A program made the position numbers and the translations under genes. DNA of 64,000 nt from the NCBI GenBank assembly GCA_041686855.1, contig JAWLDA010000011.1, positions 1-64,000 on the forward strand. Direction: 5' to 3'. Numbering within the stretch: the stretch's first letter is position 1; each line of letters begins with the position of its first letter. This DNA comes from JAWLDA01 sp041686855 (GTDB taxonomy: Bacteria > Bacillota > Limnochordia > DTU080 > RSA5). The notes under the pieces are model-generated. The model was not told where the DNA came from, searched no databases, and was given only the letters and a program-made list of their open reading frames with translations. Of the stretch, positions 13,788 to 23,307 are shown in pieces.

Positions 13788-14705
13788 TCACCTTTCACGT
13801 TGCTCCGTTGGCCCTGCGAGACTCGACGCCTCACCGCGGTTGAGATGTTCCAATTTGTCGGGATTGGCCACTAGGTACAGGTCGGATATCTTGTTACACT
13901 CAAACTCACAAGAGAGGACGTGGGTGACCCGCCCTTTTACCGTAAACACGTATCCAGGCAACCCGTTCACGCTTCTTGACGAGACCGCCGTCCCTGGAGG
14001 TCGCCTCGACCACACACCTAGAAGAAAGTGGGCGATACGCTGAGAATCTAGAATCGGTCGGAGCGCGGCGGTCACCTTTCCACCGCCATCGGAGATCAAC
14101 ACGGCATCGTCCGTAAGCAACGCAACGACCCGTCGAATGTCGCCCCCTTCCACCGCCTCCGCAAACTCCGCCGCTAAACGTGTTTGGATGCCGGCGACCG
14201 ACTCCACCCGTGCGGATTCACTAATGCTCGCCGGCATCACCCGCTTCGCGCGGTGAACGATCTGCCGACAGTTGGCGGGGGACTTCCCAGTGATCTGCGA
14301 GATCTCCGAATATCCGAAACCAAAGGCCTCACGCAACACGAAATGAGTGCGTTCGGTCGCGCTCAATTGCTCCAGAAGGAGCAGGTACGCCGTGCGAAGC
14401 GATTCGCGCAAAGTACACGTGTCCTCAGGTGTTTCGCCGCCACCAATGAGAGGCTCCGGAAGCCATGGACCGACGTACACCTCTTTCCGCCTGTTCTTTA
14501 AGCGAATACGATCTGCGCACTTGTGACAGAGAATCCGACACAAGTACGCCTTCACACTCTTCACACCGTGGTCCCCACCTCGCTCACTCCAGGCGAGGAA
14601 ACTCTCCTGCACAGCATCTTCCGCATCCGTCACACTTCCCAGAAACCTGTATGCGATGGAGAACAAGAGCGGCTTATACGTGTTGTACACCTGTTGTGTG
14701 TCCAA
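13788..14705 (-). CDS. sigJ: ECF sigma factor with SnoaL-like C-terminal domain (SigJ/ECF41 type)
   Basis: The 305-residue length and layout are those of ECF41/SigJ. Sigma region 2 reads LLFSIAYRFLGSVTDAEDAVQE-SF, with the D-A-E-D-x-VQ motif. Sigma region 4 reads LSATERTHFVLREAFGFGYS-EIS-IT-KSPANCRQIVHRAK. A SnoaL/NTF2-like domain follows (AEFAEAVEGGDIRRVVALLT-DDAV-I-DGGGK). In ECF41 factors that extra domain replaces a separate anti-sigma factor. The start overlaps the upstream oxidoreductase by 32 nt on the same strand, so the two are co-transcribed, a pairing also seen elsewhere. Confidence 0.9.
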   Translation of the reverse strand: MDTQQVYNTYKPLLFSIAYRFLGSVTDAEDAVQESFLAWSERGGDHGVKSVKAYLCRILCHKCADRIRLKNRRKEVYVGPWLPEPLIGGGETPEDTCTLRESLRTAYLLLLEQLSATERTHFVLREAFGFGYSEISQITGKSPANCRQIVHRAKRVMPASISESARVESVAGIQTRLAAEFAEAVEGGDIRRVVALLTDDAVLISDGGGKVTAALRPILDSQRIAHFLLGVWSRRPPGTAVSSRSVNGLPGYVFTVKGRVTHVLSCEFECNKISDLYLVANPDKLEHLNRGEASSLAGPTEQRER

Positions 14706-16014
14706 TGATCTCTTCCTCTCGATCGGCAGCGTCCATCTGCAGCGCCCCTACTGCACGCTTCGCGCTAGCAGCGGCTGCGTCAGCCAGCGACTCCCCCTGG
14801 CCGGCCCAGTCTCCAGCCACATACAGCCCGGGAACTTCCGGCACGCGCGGACCAGGTGTATGGACGCGCGCGATATGGTCGTAGTCGTACACGACGGCCA
14901 TTCGCGGCAGAGACTGCTTGGCGACGACCACCTGTCTCCAGCCCGGCTGGAGGCAGTCCATTACCCGCTCCAACTCCCTTTCGTCTCGCGTCGCGTCCGG
15001 GTCCGTTGTGCCGTGATACTTGACCACGTGCACGATCTGGGCCCCATTGAAACCCAAACCCGCCTCGTTCGATTGGTGGGTGAACAAAAAAGGCGTGTCG
15101 ATCCCCATGACGAATCGTACCTGCGGGCGAGGCAACGTCCGCAGCCCAAGATCGAGGCATGCAACGCTCACCGGTCGTGCCTGATCGCGCCAGCGAACGA
15201 GCGCGGTGCTCTCTGCCCCATCCACAATGTTACAACACGCGCTGGGGGGAATGGCCAAAATCACCGCGTCGGAGCTCATCCTTTCGCCATCGGCAAAATG
15301 AATTTGAAACCTACCCGCTCCTGGTTCCCGCGCGTGAGGGTCCTGGGCGACCCGCTCGACCGCTGTGCCCGTCAAAGATCGGACACCGTGATTCGCGGCG
15401 GCTTCCTGGAGTCCCCTTACGATAGTGTTCCACCCGCCGTTGACTTACACGGTCTTGCCCATGAGCACATGCTTCAACTGTCGCAAAACCGGCCCGGCCA
15501 CCTGGTGATCCGGGTCGTACACGTACGTTGTGGTACGAGCGAGCGCATAAAAGAAATTCCGGACCATTGGCTCTCGAATATGACTCTCGGCCCACACGCC
15601 AAGTGGCTCCTCAGGCAGACAGCCGTCTATTGTTCTGATTCTCACCATTAATCGTGCAAGCTCAAACTTCCCTCTTAACGAGAGGAGCGGAGACGCCAGT
15701 AGACTCCGCGGGGATGCTGGGAGCTTATAAAGCCCGCCTCCCCACGACCCGTAGCCGTTCGGATCGGGGGCTCCACCCGTCACCCTGATTCCAAGGTCAC
15801 CCAGCGTACGCACGAGCTCCCCCGCGGTGTACGCGGCGTGAGCGCCGAGGTTAAGTTGCACGTCTCCTCGCCGAACGCTCCGCGCCCTTCCCCCGAAGCG
15901 CTTCGCCTTTTCGACCAACACGACGCGCTTGCCGCCTTTCGCGGCGCACACCGCTGCGATCCACCCGCTCAGCCCTCCGCCGATGACGATGACATCCGTC
16001 CGAATCACGTTCAT
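14674..16014 (-). pseudogene. FAD-dependent amine oxidase/phytoene desaturase-like protein, interrupted by TAA
   Basis: The N-terminus has the Rossmann dinucleotide motif VIVIGGGLSGWIAAVCAAKGGKR and the following FGGRARSV. The C-terminus has VPGLYVAGDWAGQGESLADAAAASAKRA, the FAD ribose/pyrophosphate-closing motif of this superfamily. Between them, TAA at 15445-15447 stops the frame at GKTV-stop-VNGGWNTIVRGL, after which the same frame carries on to the end. The family has Tyr at about this place (YVDGGW), so one base change suffices. The start is the ATG at 16012-16014, or a GTG two codons on with better spacing from GGAGGG. Confidence 0.8.
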
Positions 16015-16170
16015 CCCTCCGTGAAGTACGCTTTCGACCACCAGTCGCATCACGGAGTGGATTTGTGACAAGGACGATAGTGAAAGCTGGGATTCATTGC
16101 AGGAGTCACGTAACAATGCGAGGATTCTAGAAACGTGCCCCGGTTTGGTCCAAGCGAGGGAGGAATCAGA

Positions 16171-16959
16171 GTGGCAAGAAACGGCTCAAAGGGACCGATT
16201 TTAGGTATCAGTTGTCTGCACTACGAGTGGGCGAACCTCGCGGAGGCGTTTCGCCGTTGTGCCGAAGAGTTTCGCTTCGACCTCCTAGAGTTGTCGACGA
16301 CCAAAGTGCGGCCCGAGCAATACGCAGAGGTACGGCGCCTCAAAGAAGAGCACCGGCTCGAGCTAGGTCTACACGTGTGGGTCGACCTCCCTGCCCTGGG
16401 CAAGGAGCTGGGCACCGCGTCGGCCTTGGACATTCTCGACACGTGTGCTAGGATGCACGTACGCTATGTGGTGGTTCACATGGGGAGGCACCCCGTTCGT
16501 GAGAAGGGCCTCGCCATTTTGCGCGACATCCTGGAGGGTGTGGCCCCTGTCTGCGCCGACCACGGCATCGAGATCTGTCTTGAGAACCATTACGCTTACG
16601 AGTACCGAAACCTCAATGAGCTCGGAGGGACGCCCGACGAGGTGCTCTCGGTCCTGGAAGGGCTGCCACCGGAGACGTTTGGCTTTTGCCTCGACTATGG
16701 CCATTCGCACATGACCAAGAACACAAGCGAGTTTTTGCAGCGTGTGGGAGATCGGCTCCTCTACACCCATTTAGCCGACAACCTCGGAGAACACGACGAT
16801 CATCTCTCGTATGGGCAAGGGACGGTGCCCTGGAACGAGGTGTTGCAAGAGACGGCCGAATTGGGCTTTAAAGGGCCCTACGTCGTGGAGTTCCCCGAGA
16901 AGCAGGGCCCCGAACACATTGACCGCTGCGTTGCGCACCTTAAGCGGCTCGTCTCTTGA
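16171..16959 (+). CDS. Sugar phosphate isomerase/epimerase (xylose isomerase-like TIM barrel)
   Basis: This 262-residue AP-endonuclease-2-type TIM barrel has strands with metal ligands: LELGLHVWVDLP, RYVVVHMGRHP, IEICLENHYAYEY (Glu), FGFCLDYGHSHMTKN (Asp, His), LLYTHLADNLGEHDDHLSYG (His, Asp) and YVVEFPEKQG (Glu). It should bind Mn2+ or another divalent metal and isomerise or epimerise a keto/aldo sugar. The GTG at 16171 follows GAGGGAGGAA at good spacing. It is one of three such barrels within 7 kb. Confidence 0.88.
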   Translation: MARNGSKGPILGISCLHYEWANLAEAFRRCAEEFRFDLLELSTTKVRPEQYAEVRRLKEEHRLELGLHVWVDLPALGKELGTASALDILDTCARMHVRYVVVHMGRHPVREKGLAILRDILEGVAPVCADHGIEICLENHYAYEYRNLNELGGTPDEVLSVLEGLPPETFGFCLDYGHSHMTKNTSEFLQRVGDRLLYTHLADNLGEHDDHLSYGQGTVPWNEVLQETAELGFKGPYVVEFPEKQGPEHIDRCVAHLKRLVS

Positions 16960-17046
16960 ATAACTACGCAAGTGCTTCACTTTACTTAGGCACACCAATA
17001 TGTACGCCCATTGAGATAAGCAACCAAGGAGGAGTCGCACGTAACC

Positions 17047-17979
17047 ATGGGGCGCCCAATTGTTCTTGCGAAATCCGAAATGAGAAACGGCAAGACGTGC
17101 TTCTTTGACCAGTATCCCGGAGTTCACGATACGTTGAGGGAAGCCGGCCTCGACGGAACGGAGACCGCGATCACCATCACCGGCGATCCGACCGACGACG
17201 CAGCGGTGCTGGCTCGAGTACGGGAGTGGGCGCGCCTTTGGCACGATGCGGGCCTAAACGTTTTTCTTCACCCCTATACCCAAGGGTTCTCCAGCCCGGC
17301 CCAGTGTGCGACGGACGATGGTGGTACACCTTTTGACGCGTTTCGCCGAGTCGCTGACGAATCCGCGCGCCTCTCCGAAGCTATCGGGCAACCCGTCTGC
17401 CTTACCTATCATGCAGCAGCGCAGACGCCTAAGAGTGGCTCCTTGAGCCGAGAAGAGCTGCTCATTCGCTCCGCTCGCTTTTTTCGTTTGGCCTTTGATT
17501 ACCTAGACCGACTGGGCGCCGATGTTTCGATTGTGAGCGAGACGCAACTCCCCCCCAAACCGGGAAGCGAGACGATTTGCATCGGTGACCGACCCGACGA
17601 GGTGCTCGCCACGTTAGGCGACCGAAGTCGGGGTGCGTGCTGGGATACCGGTCACTACATGCTGAGTGTCGAACGAGTCGGCATTCCCGTACATCCGACC
17701 CGGGCATTTGTACAGGCCGTTACACACATGCACGTCCATGACGTCATCGATCACGTGGACCACCGCCCGCTCACTGCCGCAAGCACCCAAGTCGCCGAGT
17801 ACGTGGGATTCGCCGGCGCCGGAGGATCACTGCGCTCCGTTACCTTAGAGTACGACTATCAGTTGGCGCTCGCCGGTCCCAACTTCCAAATCAACGATAT
17901 CGTCGCCCATGTCAAACAAGCGGCAGAGTGGGTCCGCAAATGGGCCGCCGGCGGAGCGCAAGGGAGCAAGGTGTCGTAG
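17047..17979 (+). CDS. TIM-barrel protein, sugar isomerase/epimerase-like
   Basis: This 310-residue product is a divergent member of the xylose isomerase-like barrel group. VFLHPYTQGFSS and VCLTYHAAAQTPKSG carry candidate metal-site histidines, SIVSETQLPPKPG a Glu, RGACWDTGHYM the W-D-T-G-H motif (Asp/His), MHVHDVIDHVDHRPL the H-x-H-D motif, and VTLEYDYQLA a closing Glu. The start is the ATG at 17047 with AAGGAGGAG upstream. It follows the previous barrel in the same direction (87 nt) and probably shares its transcript. Substrate unknown. Confidence 0.75.
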   Translation: MGRPIVLAKSEMRNGKTCFFDQYPGVHDTLREAGLDGTETAITITGDPTDDAAVLARVREWARLWHDAGLNVFLHPYTQGFSSPAQCATDDGGTPFDAFRRVADESARLSEAIGQPVCLTYHAAAQTPKSGSLSREELLIRSARFFRLAFDYLDRLGADVSIVSETQLPPKPGSETICIGDRPDEVLATLGDRSRGACWDTGHYMLSVERVGIPVHPTRAFVQAVTHMHVHDVIDHVDHRPLTAASTQVAEYVGFAGAGGSLRSVTLEYDYQLALAGPNFQINDIVAHVKQAAEWVRKWAAGGAQGSKVS

Positions 17980-18029
17980 CCCGGTCTCACCTAATCCCGA
18001 CCGGGACATGCTCATCCTTGATTAATGGG

Positions 18030-18854
18030 TTATCTGTCCACGACTTCAACCTTGCGATCAAGCGGCGTTACGTTAACTAACTCATAGGCGAGACAAAGCG
18101 GGACACCACTTCGAGGATCCGGAATGATCTCTGCTTCTATCCCAAACACCTGGCGCAGGACATCGGTGCGCATAACCTCCGGAGGGGACCCCTGCGATAC
18201 CACCTTGCCCCCTTGAATCGCCACCATGTGATGGGCAAAGCGGGATGCGTGGTTGAGATCGTGGACGACCATGACGATGGTACGCCCTTCCTCGCGGTTG
18301 AGCTTTTGGAGGAGTTTCAAGACCTCGAGTTGGTGCGCCATATCCAGAAACGTCGTCGGCTCGTCGAGTAGCAGCAGGTGAGTTCCTTGGGCGAGGGCCA
18401 TCGCAATCCACGCTCTTTGGCGCTGTCCACCAGAGAGTGAATCCACCGCTCGAGCGGTTAAGGATCCCATCCCCGTAACACTAAGCGACCAAGCGATCAT
18501 TCGTTGGTCCTCTTTCGTCCGGCTGCCAAACCCCTTTTGATATGGGAATCGTCCGTAGGAGACCAGTTCTTCTACCGTCGATCCGTCCGGCGCCTCTGGA
18601 CCCTGAGGAAGAATCGCGAGCTGCTGCGCGACCCTCTTGGTCGACTGTTTGTGAATCGCTTTCCCATCCAAAAGAACAAGACCGCTCATCGGCCGGAGCA
18701 GCCTTGCCATCCCCTTGAGAATAGTGGACTTTCCACAACCGTTCGGTCCCACGAGGGCTGTAATCTTCCCCTCGGGAATATCAAGCTTGAGCGCGTCGAT
18801 CACCTTTGCTTCCCCATAACCCAGGCTCAAGTTGTCAACGTGTAGCACGGGCAT
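18030..18854 (-). CDS. fecE: Ferri-siderophore ABC transporter ATPase (FecE-like)
   Basis: This 274-residue ABC ATPase has Walker A GPNGCGKST, Q-loop AILPQGPEAPDG, signature LSGGQRQRAW, Walker B LLLLDEPTTFLD and the H-loop VVHDLN. The FLDMAHQLEVL stretch after Walker B is typical of the FecE/FepC/BtuD branch that imports iron-siderophores, heme or cobalamin. It is last in the minus-strand operon: binding protein, two permeases, ATPase. Confidence 0.93.
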   Translation of the reverse strand: MPVLHVDNLSLGYGEAKVIDALKLDIPEGKITALVGPNGCGKSTILKGMARLLRPMSGLVLLDGKAIHKQSTKRVAQQLAILPQGPEAPDGSTVEELVSYGRFPYQKGFGSRTKEDQRMIAWSLSVTGMGSLTARAVDSLSGGQRQRAWIAMALAQGTHLLLLDEPTTFLDMAHQLEVLKLLQKLNREEGRTIVMVVHDLNHASRFAHHMVAIQGGKVVSQGSPPEVMRTDVLRQVFGIEAEIIPDPRSGVPLCLAYELVNVTPLDRKVEVVDR

Positions 18855-18902
18855 GCTTGCTCATCTCCTTCACTAAACCGCGGACATTTCACGTACACAA
18901 AG

Positions 18903-19922
18903 TTAAAGCTTGGCCTTTGTCAGGAGGTATAGGAAATACGGCGCACCGAGTCCCGAGACTACGATCCCGACGGGCAGCTCAACCGGAGCGACAATGTTGC
19001 GCACAATCATGTCCGCAACGAGAACGAGGAGGCCGCCAAAGAGGGCGGAAGCGGGCACCAGTACGCGGTGGTTTGGACCCACGGTCCTGCGAGCAAGGTG
19101 AGGACCGACGAGGCCGACAAATCCGATCGCGCCACCCAGTGCGACACACGAAGCCGCGAGCGCGGCAGAGGTTGCTAACATGGCCAAACGGGTTTTCTCA
19201 ACCGCGACACCAAGGCCCGTCGCAACATGATCCCCAAGGCTAAGGACGTTTAGGAACCGGGATCGATAGATTGCGAGAGGAATCAACGTGACGAGCCACG
19301 GCAGGAGTGCGAGAACAAAATCCCAGTTGGCTCCCCAGATACTCCCCGATTGCCAAATCGTGATCATCATCAGAGTGAAAAACTGCATCCGATACGTAAG
19401 GATTGTCATCACGGCGCCGATCCCCGCCCCCACCGCAATTCCCACGAGAAGCAGGCGAGTTGGCGTCACGCCTTTCTTCCAGGCGAACACGTAAATGAGG
19501 AGTGCCGCCAAGAAAGATCCTGCTAGAGCGAACAAGGGCAGTATCCACGCTGTTGTTTCGCCAACGTTCAGGTTTGAGATCTTTGGGTTTATGACGATGT
19601 AGGCAACGACCGCCAAACCTGCTCCTGCGTTGATGCCCAATACGCCGGGATCGGCTAATCCATTGCGAGACAAACCTTGCAAAATCGCGCCAGATACAAC
19701 GAGCCCCGCACCGACCATCAATGCGAGAATAATGCGAGGGAGCCTAAACTGGAACAGGACCAACTCCTGCTGTCGGGTGCCCTCCGAAAAGAGTGTTTTC
19801 ACGACCTCCCCCGGTGACATCGGGAACATTCCGAGATTCATGCTCAGAAAGAACGACGCCAAAATGAAACCACCAAGGAGGAGCATGACACTTCCCGGAG
19901 GCAACCGCCTCACACGAATCAT
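18903..19922 (-). CDS. fecD: Iron-siderophore ABC permease (FecCD family), second subunit
   Basis: From the ATG at 19920-19922 (ATGA overlap with the preceding permease, GGGGG SD) it encodes 339 residues with about 9-10 membrane spans. FecCD-type landmarks are LPRIILALMVGAGLVVSGAI, NGLADPGVLGINAGAG, LSLGDHVATGLG and GFVGLVGPHLARRTVGPNHR, the last holding the coupling region and adjacent periplasmic segment. It forms the importer with its neighbour. Confidence 0.92.
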   Translation of the reverse strand: MIRVRRLPPGSVMLLLGGFILASFFLSMNLGMFPMSPGEVVKTLFSEGTRQQELVLFQFRLPRIILALMVGAGLVVSGAILQGLSRNGLADPGVLGINAGAGLAVVAYIVINPKISNLNVGETTAWILPLFALAGSFLAALLIYVFAWKKGVTPTRLLLVGIAVGAGIGAVMTILTYRMQFFTLMMITIWQSGSIWGANWDFVLALLPWLVTLIPLAIYRSRFLNVLSLGDHVATGLGVAVEKTRLAMLATSAALAASCVALGGAIGFVGLVGPHLARRTVGPNHRVLVPASALFGGLLVLVADMIVRNIVAPVELPVGIVVSGLGAPYFLYLLTKAKL

Positions 19923-20965
19923 ACTTCCCTTGCCCCCTTTGATCGGGCCAGGTAAAGAAAGAAGGGCACGCCGATGATAGCTGTAAAGACGCCGATTGGC
20001 GTCTCGAGAGGCTGGTTGATCATCCGGGCTCCGATGTCCGCCACGGTGACAAGCACTCCGCCGAAGACAGCCGAGACCGGAATGATCCAACGGTAGTCCA
20101 TCCCGACGACGTAACGAACAATGTGGGGGATGATCAGCCCGACAAAACCGATCGGCCCCGCCGTCGAGACCGCAGCCCCGACCATGAGGAGCGCGACCAA
20201 GGCGCCGACGGCTTTGATAAGGCCGATCCGCTGGCCCAAGTTGACTGCAATCTCTTCACCTAGGCTGAGCACAGTAATCTGGCGAGAGATGAGCAACGAG
20301 CCGACCAGGCCGGCGGTAGCCCATGGGACTAACATCCGCACCTGCTCCCACTTCACGCCTGCGACACCACCCGCATAAAAGAACATCACGTCCTGCGCGA
20401 GCTGATGGTAAATATTGAGCGCCCCGGCAAATGAGCTGAGTAGCGCGGTCACCGCAGCGCCTGCCAAAGCGAGTCGCAGAGGTGTTAATCCTCCTTTGGC
20501 CATGGTTCCGATGCCGTACACCAGCACGGTGCCGAAGACACCCCCGAGGAACGAGTACACCATCAGCAACGAGTAGGGTGGATCCGGGTGGAGGGCAAAA
20601 GCTAATATTACAAAGAAGCCTGCACCGGCGTTCACCCCGACAATACCCGGACCCGCCAGGGGGTTACGCGTCATCCCCTGCATGATCGCCCCCGCTACGG
20701 CAAAACACGCACCCACGACGGCGCCTACAATCGCACGGGGGAGGCGGAGGTCTCGAACAATGATGTGCTCGGTGAGATCGCTGTTAAATTGAAAGATGGC
20801 ATTCCAAATAGTGATGACGTCGATCTTGGCGGCACCTACCGACATGGAGAAAAGCCAGCAGACAACGGCCAATACTAAGCTGAGCGTTAAGACCGTCGTC
20901 GCCCGAGCCGGTTTGACGCGAGCGCGGTCGGCCTGTTCCTGATAGGTTGAATGAGTGACTTCCAT
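19919..20965 (-). CDS. fecC: Iron-siderophore ABC permease (FecCD family), first subunit
   Basis: This 348-residue polytopic protein has the same landmarks: RDLRLPRAIVGAVVGACFAV, NPLAGPGIVGVNAGAGFFV, LSLGEEIAVNLGQRIGL and GFVGLIIPHIVRYVVGMDYR. It precedes and overlaps the second permease. The gap of about 120 nt to the binding protein gene (20966-21084) has no gene. Confidence 0.92.
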   Translation of the reverse strand: MEVTHSTYQEQADRARVKPARATTVLTLSLVLAVVCWLFSMSVGAAKIDVITIWNAIFQFNSDLTEHIIVRDLRLPRAIVGAVVGACFAVAGAIMQGMTRNPLAGPGIVGVNAGAGFFVILAFALHPDPPYSLLMVYSFLGGVFGTVLVYGIGTMAKGGLTPLRLALAGAAVTALLSSFAGALNIYHQLAQDVMFFYAGGVAGVKWEQVRMLVPWATAGLVGSLLISRQITVLSLGEEIAVNLGQRIGLIKAVGALVALLMVGAAVSTAGPIGFVGLIIPHIVRYVVGMDYRWIIPVSAVFGGVLVTVADIGARMINQPLETPIGVFTAIIGVPFFLYLARSKGAREV

Positions 20966-21084
20966 CTCACTTTTGCACCACCATTCCTCAACCGTCTTGG
21001 AAGAGGAAGTTGTGGCCCACCCAAAGCGGCACCCTGGGCGAGCCTCCGAGCTTCTTGATCTGTCGTGCTAATCTCTTGAACTCG

Positions 21085-22020
21085 CTAGTTTAGCAAGGCC
21101 TTTTCAATCGTATCAAGCTGCAGGCCAAGAGAGATCGGTCCTGTCTCCGTTTGGAATGTCTCAGGATCGACGGGATAAATCTGGTCTTTTTTCACGGCCG
21201 TGAGGTTCTTCCAAAGTGGCGTATTCTTGAACTCCTCGAGTTTCTCTTCGCTTTGCAGAGCCATGAAGATGTGATCTGGATTAATCCCTGGGAAGGCTTC
21301 AACAGAGATGGCTCCGGTGGGCTTGTCCATTGGGACGGGTGCAGGTCTTAATTCGAGGGCGTCGTGGAGTAGCCAGCCCGGTCCACCCCAGAGGTCGTGG
21401 CCGTAGACTCGGATCTCCTTGGGTAAGACACGCAGGTATAGGAAGGTCTCGTCGCTGTATTTCTCCCGAACCCTCTCCCTCAAGTCGTGGATCCTGCTTT
21501 GGAGATCGGCGATAATCCTTTCAGCCTCTTCGGTTTTTCCGACAGTTTGTGCGGTGTCCCTAAACAGATCGTCCCAGGATCGACGGTGCACTTGGCCGTC
21601 GGCGCCAACCTCAGTTCCGAGGTAGGCTGCCGTGGGAGCGATGGCGTTTAACTGATCGTACACCTTATCGTGCACATTCGCATGGGTGAGGATCAGATCC
21701 GGTTGGGCCATGAGGATGGCCTCTAGGCTCGGGTTCCACTGATCCCCTATAGGAACGGTTCCCCGCTCCTTCAACACCGCGTCCAGATATGTAACGAATC
21801 GGTTTGCGCCGCGACTATCCCCAGCCACGGGCGTAATGTCTAGCGCTACCAGATGATCCAGAAAGAAGTCAAAGAGCGCGACTGGCCTTTTTACATCATC
21901 CGGAACTTCGACAACGCCAAGCGCGTGCTCGACGGTGCGAGCGGCTGCCGATGGCGAGAAAACGACCGTGCTAAGTAGCACAGCAGCGACAAGAATCAGA
22001 GAGATTTTTCGAGTGACCAC
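21085..22020 (-). CDS. fecB: Periplasmic iron-siderophore binding protein (FecB/FhuD-like)
   Basis: This 311-residue protein has an N-terminal signal peptide (TRKISLILVAAVLLSTVVFS then PSAAA) and no lipobox cysteine, so it is a soluble periplasmic protein. The bilobal Peripla_BP_2 domain shows RPVALFDFFLDHLVALDITP, GDQWNPSLEAILMAQPDLIL, YDQLNAIAPTAAYLG and NPDHIFMALQSEEK. The ligand is most likely an Fe3+-chelate, by context with FecCD permeases. It is first in the operon, with a good promoter upstream (22115-22143). Confidence 0.88.
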   Translation of the reverse strand: MVTRKISLILVAAVLLSTVVFSPSAAARTVEHALGVVEVPDDVKRPVALFDFFLDHLVALDITPVAGDSRGANRFVTYLDAVLKERGTVPIGDQWNPSLEAILMAQPDLILTHANVHDKVYDQLNAIAPTAAYLGTEVGADGQVHRRSWDDLFRDTAQTVGKTEEAERIIADLQSRIHDLRERVREKYSDETFLYLRVLPKEIRVYGHDLWGGPGWLLHDALELRPAPVPMDKPTGAISVEAFPGINPDHIFMALQSEEKLEEFKNTPLWKNLTAVKKDQIYPVDPETFQTETGPISLGLQLDTIEKALLN

Positions 22021-22114
22021 TTCGACTACACTCCCTTACATTTTGCGAATGTACCACCAATGCAGATGGTGGCGGCTTACCTATTCTGTTGTATTAGGGC
22101 GGCCTAACAGGGGG

Positions 22115-22143
22115 AACATACCATGTTATGCAAAGAGTGTCAA
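22115..22143 (-). promoter_or_regulatory. Sigma-70-type promoter of the iron-transport operon with overlapping palindrome
   Basis: On the minus strand TTGACA (22138-22143) is 17 nt from TATGTT (22115-22120), close to consensus. The palindrome AACAT-acc-ATGTT (22115-22127) overlaps the -10 element, where a repressor such as a Fur- or DtxR-type metalloregulator could sit. The palindrome is not a good match to a 19-bp Fur box, so the identity of the regulator is open. Confidence 0.55.
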
Positions 22144-22283
22144 CTCACATTTGTCAATTTAAAGGTGTTGTATCGATGATTTGAGACTCGGCGGAACTCC
22201 CCAACCCACACGATCTCAGGAATCTAGGCACCAACGTGGAAGAGTATCTCGGCTAACCTTTACAACGGAAAGGTGACTCGGAA

Positions 22284-23132
22284 ATGCCCATGGTTCCCTG
22301 TTTGTGGACAGACATGTTGCCCACGCTCGATCCGCCGGAGGCGATCGGATGGATTGGGGCCTCTGGCTTTCGCCAAGTCGAATTTGGCCTCACTCACGAA
22401 GCCTTGTACCTCGAAGGAGCTGATGACGAGGAGCATCGCCTGAAGGCCATCCGTGACGCGGCCGAGCGGGCCGGGGTCGACATTCTTCAAATGCATGGAT
22501 ACCTCTTTAATCTCTGTGGCGAAAACGCCGCTGAAGGAGTAGCCCGTGCTCACCGCTCCTTGCGCCGTGCGGCTGCGCTTGGGGTCAAATGGGTTGTCCT
22601 ACACCCCGGCTCGGGTGTAGGGTTTGGCGCAGACCCCGAGGCACGCAAGGAGACGCGCCAACAGAATCTCACCGCGTTTCGTTCGTTCCTTGAGACCGCC
22701 GAAGAGGTGGGCACCGGCATTGCCATCGAGAACATGATCGGCGGACGCCCCAGATTTGGAGCCACGGTTGACGACCTATTGTGGCTCGTGAACGAGTTGA
22801 ACAGCGAACGCGTCGGCATTTGCTGGGATACGGGACATGCCCATCTTTCAGGTTTGGATCAAGGGAAGTCACTTCGGGCCATCGGTCGCCATCTTGTGGC
22901 GCTCCACATCGCCGACAACGACGGAGCCTCGGATAAACACTGGGCCCCGTTGAGGGGGAATGTCGATTGGAAAGAGGTGGTCGGCGCGCTTCACGACATC
23001 AACTTTCAAGGCCCGTTTAATTTAGAAGTACCCGGCGAAAGTCGTGTGACACCGCTTTCGGCTCAAAAAGCGAAGATCTCGTACCTCCACGAGCTTTGCA
23101 CTGCCATGCTCGCCCCGTCCTTTGTGTCATAA
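22284..23132 (+). CDS. Sugar phosphate isomerase/epimerase (TIM barrel)
   Basis: This 282-residue barrel of the AP-endonuclease-2 family has VDILQMHGYLFNLCGE (His), KWVVLHPGSG (His), GIAIENMIGGRP (Glu), VGICWDTGHAHLSG (Asp, His), LVALHIADNDGASDKHWAPL (His, Asp) and FNLEVPGE (Glu). All metal-site positions are present, so it should be active. The ATG at 22284 is preceded by GGAAAGG. It is divergent from the siderophore operon and followed by a strong hairpin, so it is probably monocistronic. Confidence 0.87.
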   Translation: MPMVPCLWTDMLPTLDPPEAIGWIGASGFRQVEFGLTHEALYLEGADDEEHRLKAIRDAAERAGVDILQMHGYLFNLCGENAAEGVARAHRSLRRAAALGVKWVVLHPGSGVGFGADPEARKETRQQNLTAFRSFLETAEEVGTGIAIENMIGGRPRFGATVDDLLWLVNELNSERVGICWDTGHAHLSGLDQGKSLRAIGRHLVALHIADNDGASDKHWAPLRGNVDWKEVVGALHDINFQGPFNLEVPGESRVTPLSAQKAKISYLHELCTAMLAPSFVS

Positions 23133-23156
23133 ACTATGCTAAAACCGTATCGCGTT

Positions 23157-23189
23157 AACCCCCCGGCCACAAGCGTGTTCCGGGGGGTT
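23157..23189. terminator. Strong GC hairpin after the isomerase gene
   Basis: The 10-bp perfect stem AACCCCCCGG/CCGGGGGGTT has a 13-nt loop. The trailing sequence is ATTGATG, not a T-run, so it may act as an imperfect terminator or an RNA-stabilising hairpin. Confidence 0.6.
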
Positions 23190-23307
23190 ATTGATGGGGA
23201 GAGGTTGCCGTCACGATCCTTCACTTAACCTCCGTGCGAGCTGAAGATACTCTTCCTCAAACTCAGCGTATCGGGCGTGATCGCTTGGAAGACGGGCCAG
23301 CTCCGAA

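Noticed and set aside
17980..18005. Terminator hairpin CCCGGT/ACCGGG
   Set aside because: Only 6 bp with a 14-nt loop and no T-run; not convincing.
22102..22108. GCCTAAC heptamer like an attC core
   Set aside because: No partner GTTRRRY at the right distance and no attC arms; it lies between a promoter and a start codon.
23214..23300. Short minus-strand coding text (LARLPSDHARYAEFEEEYLQ)
   Set aside because: It looks protein-like but is too short, with no start or family match; it could be a fragment flanking the IS21 relic.
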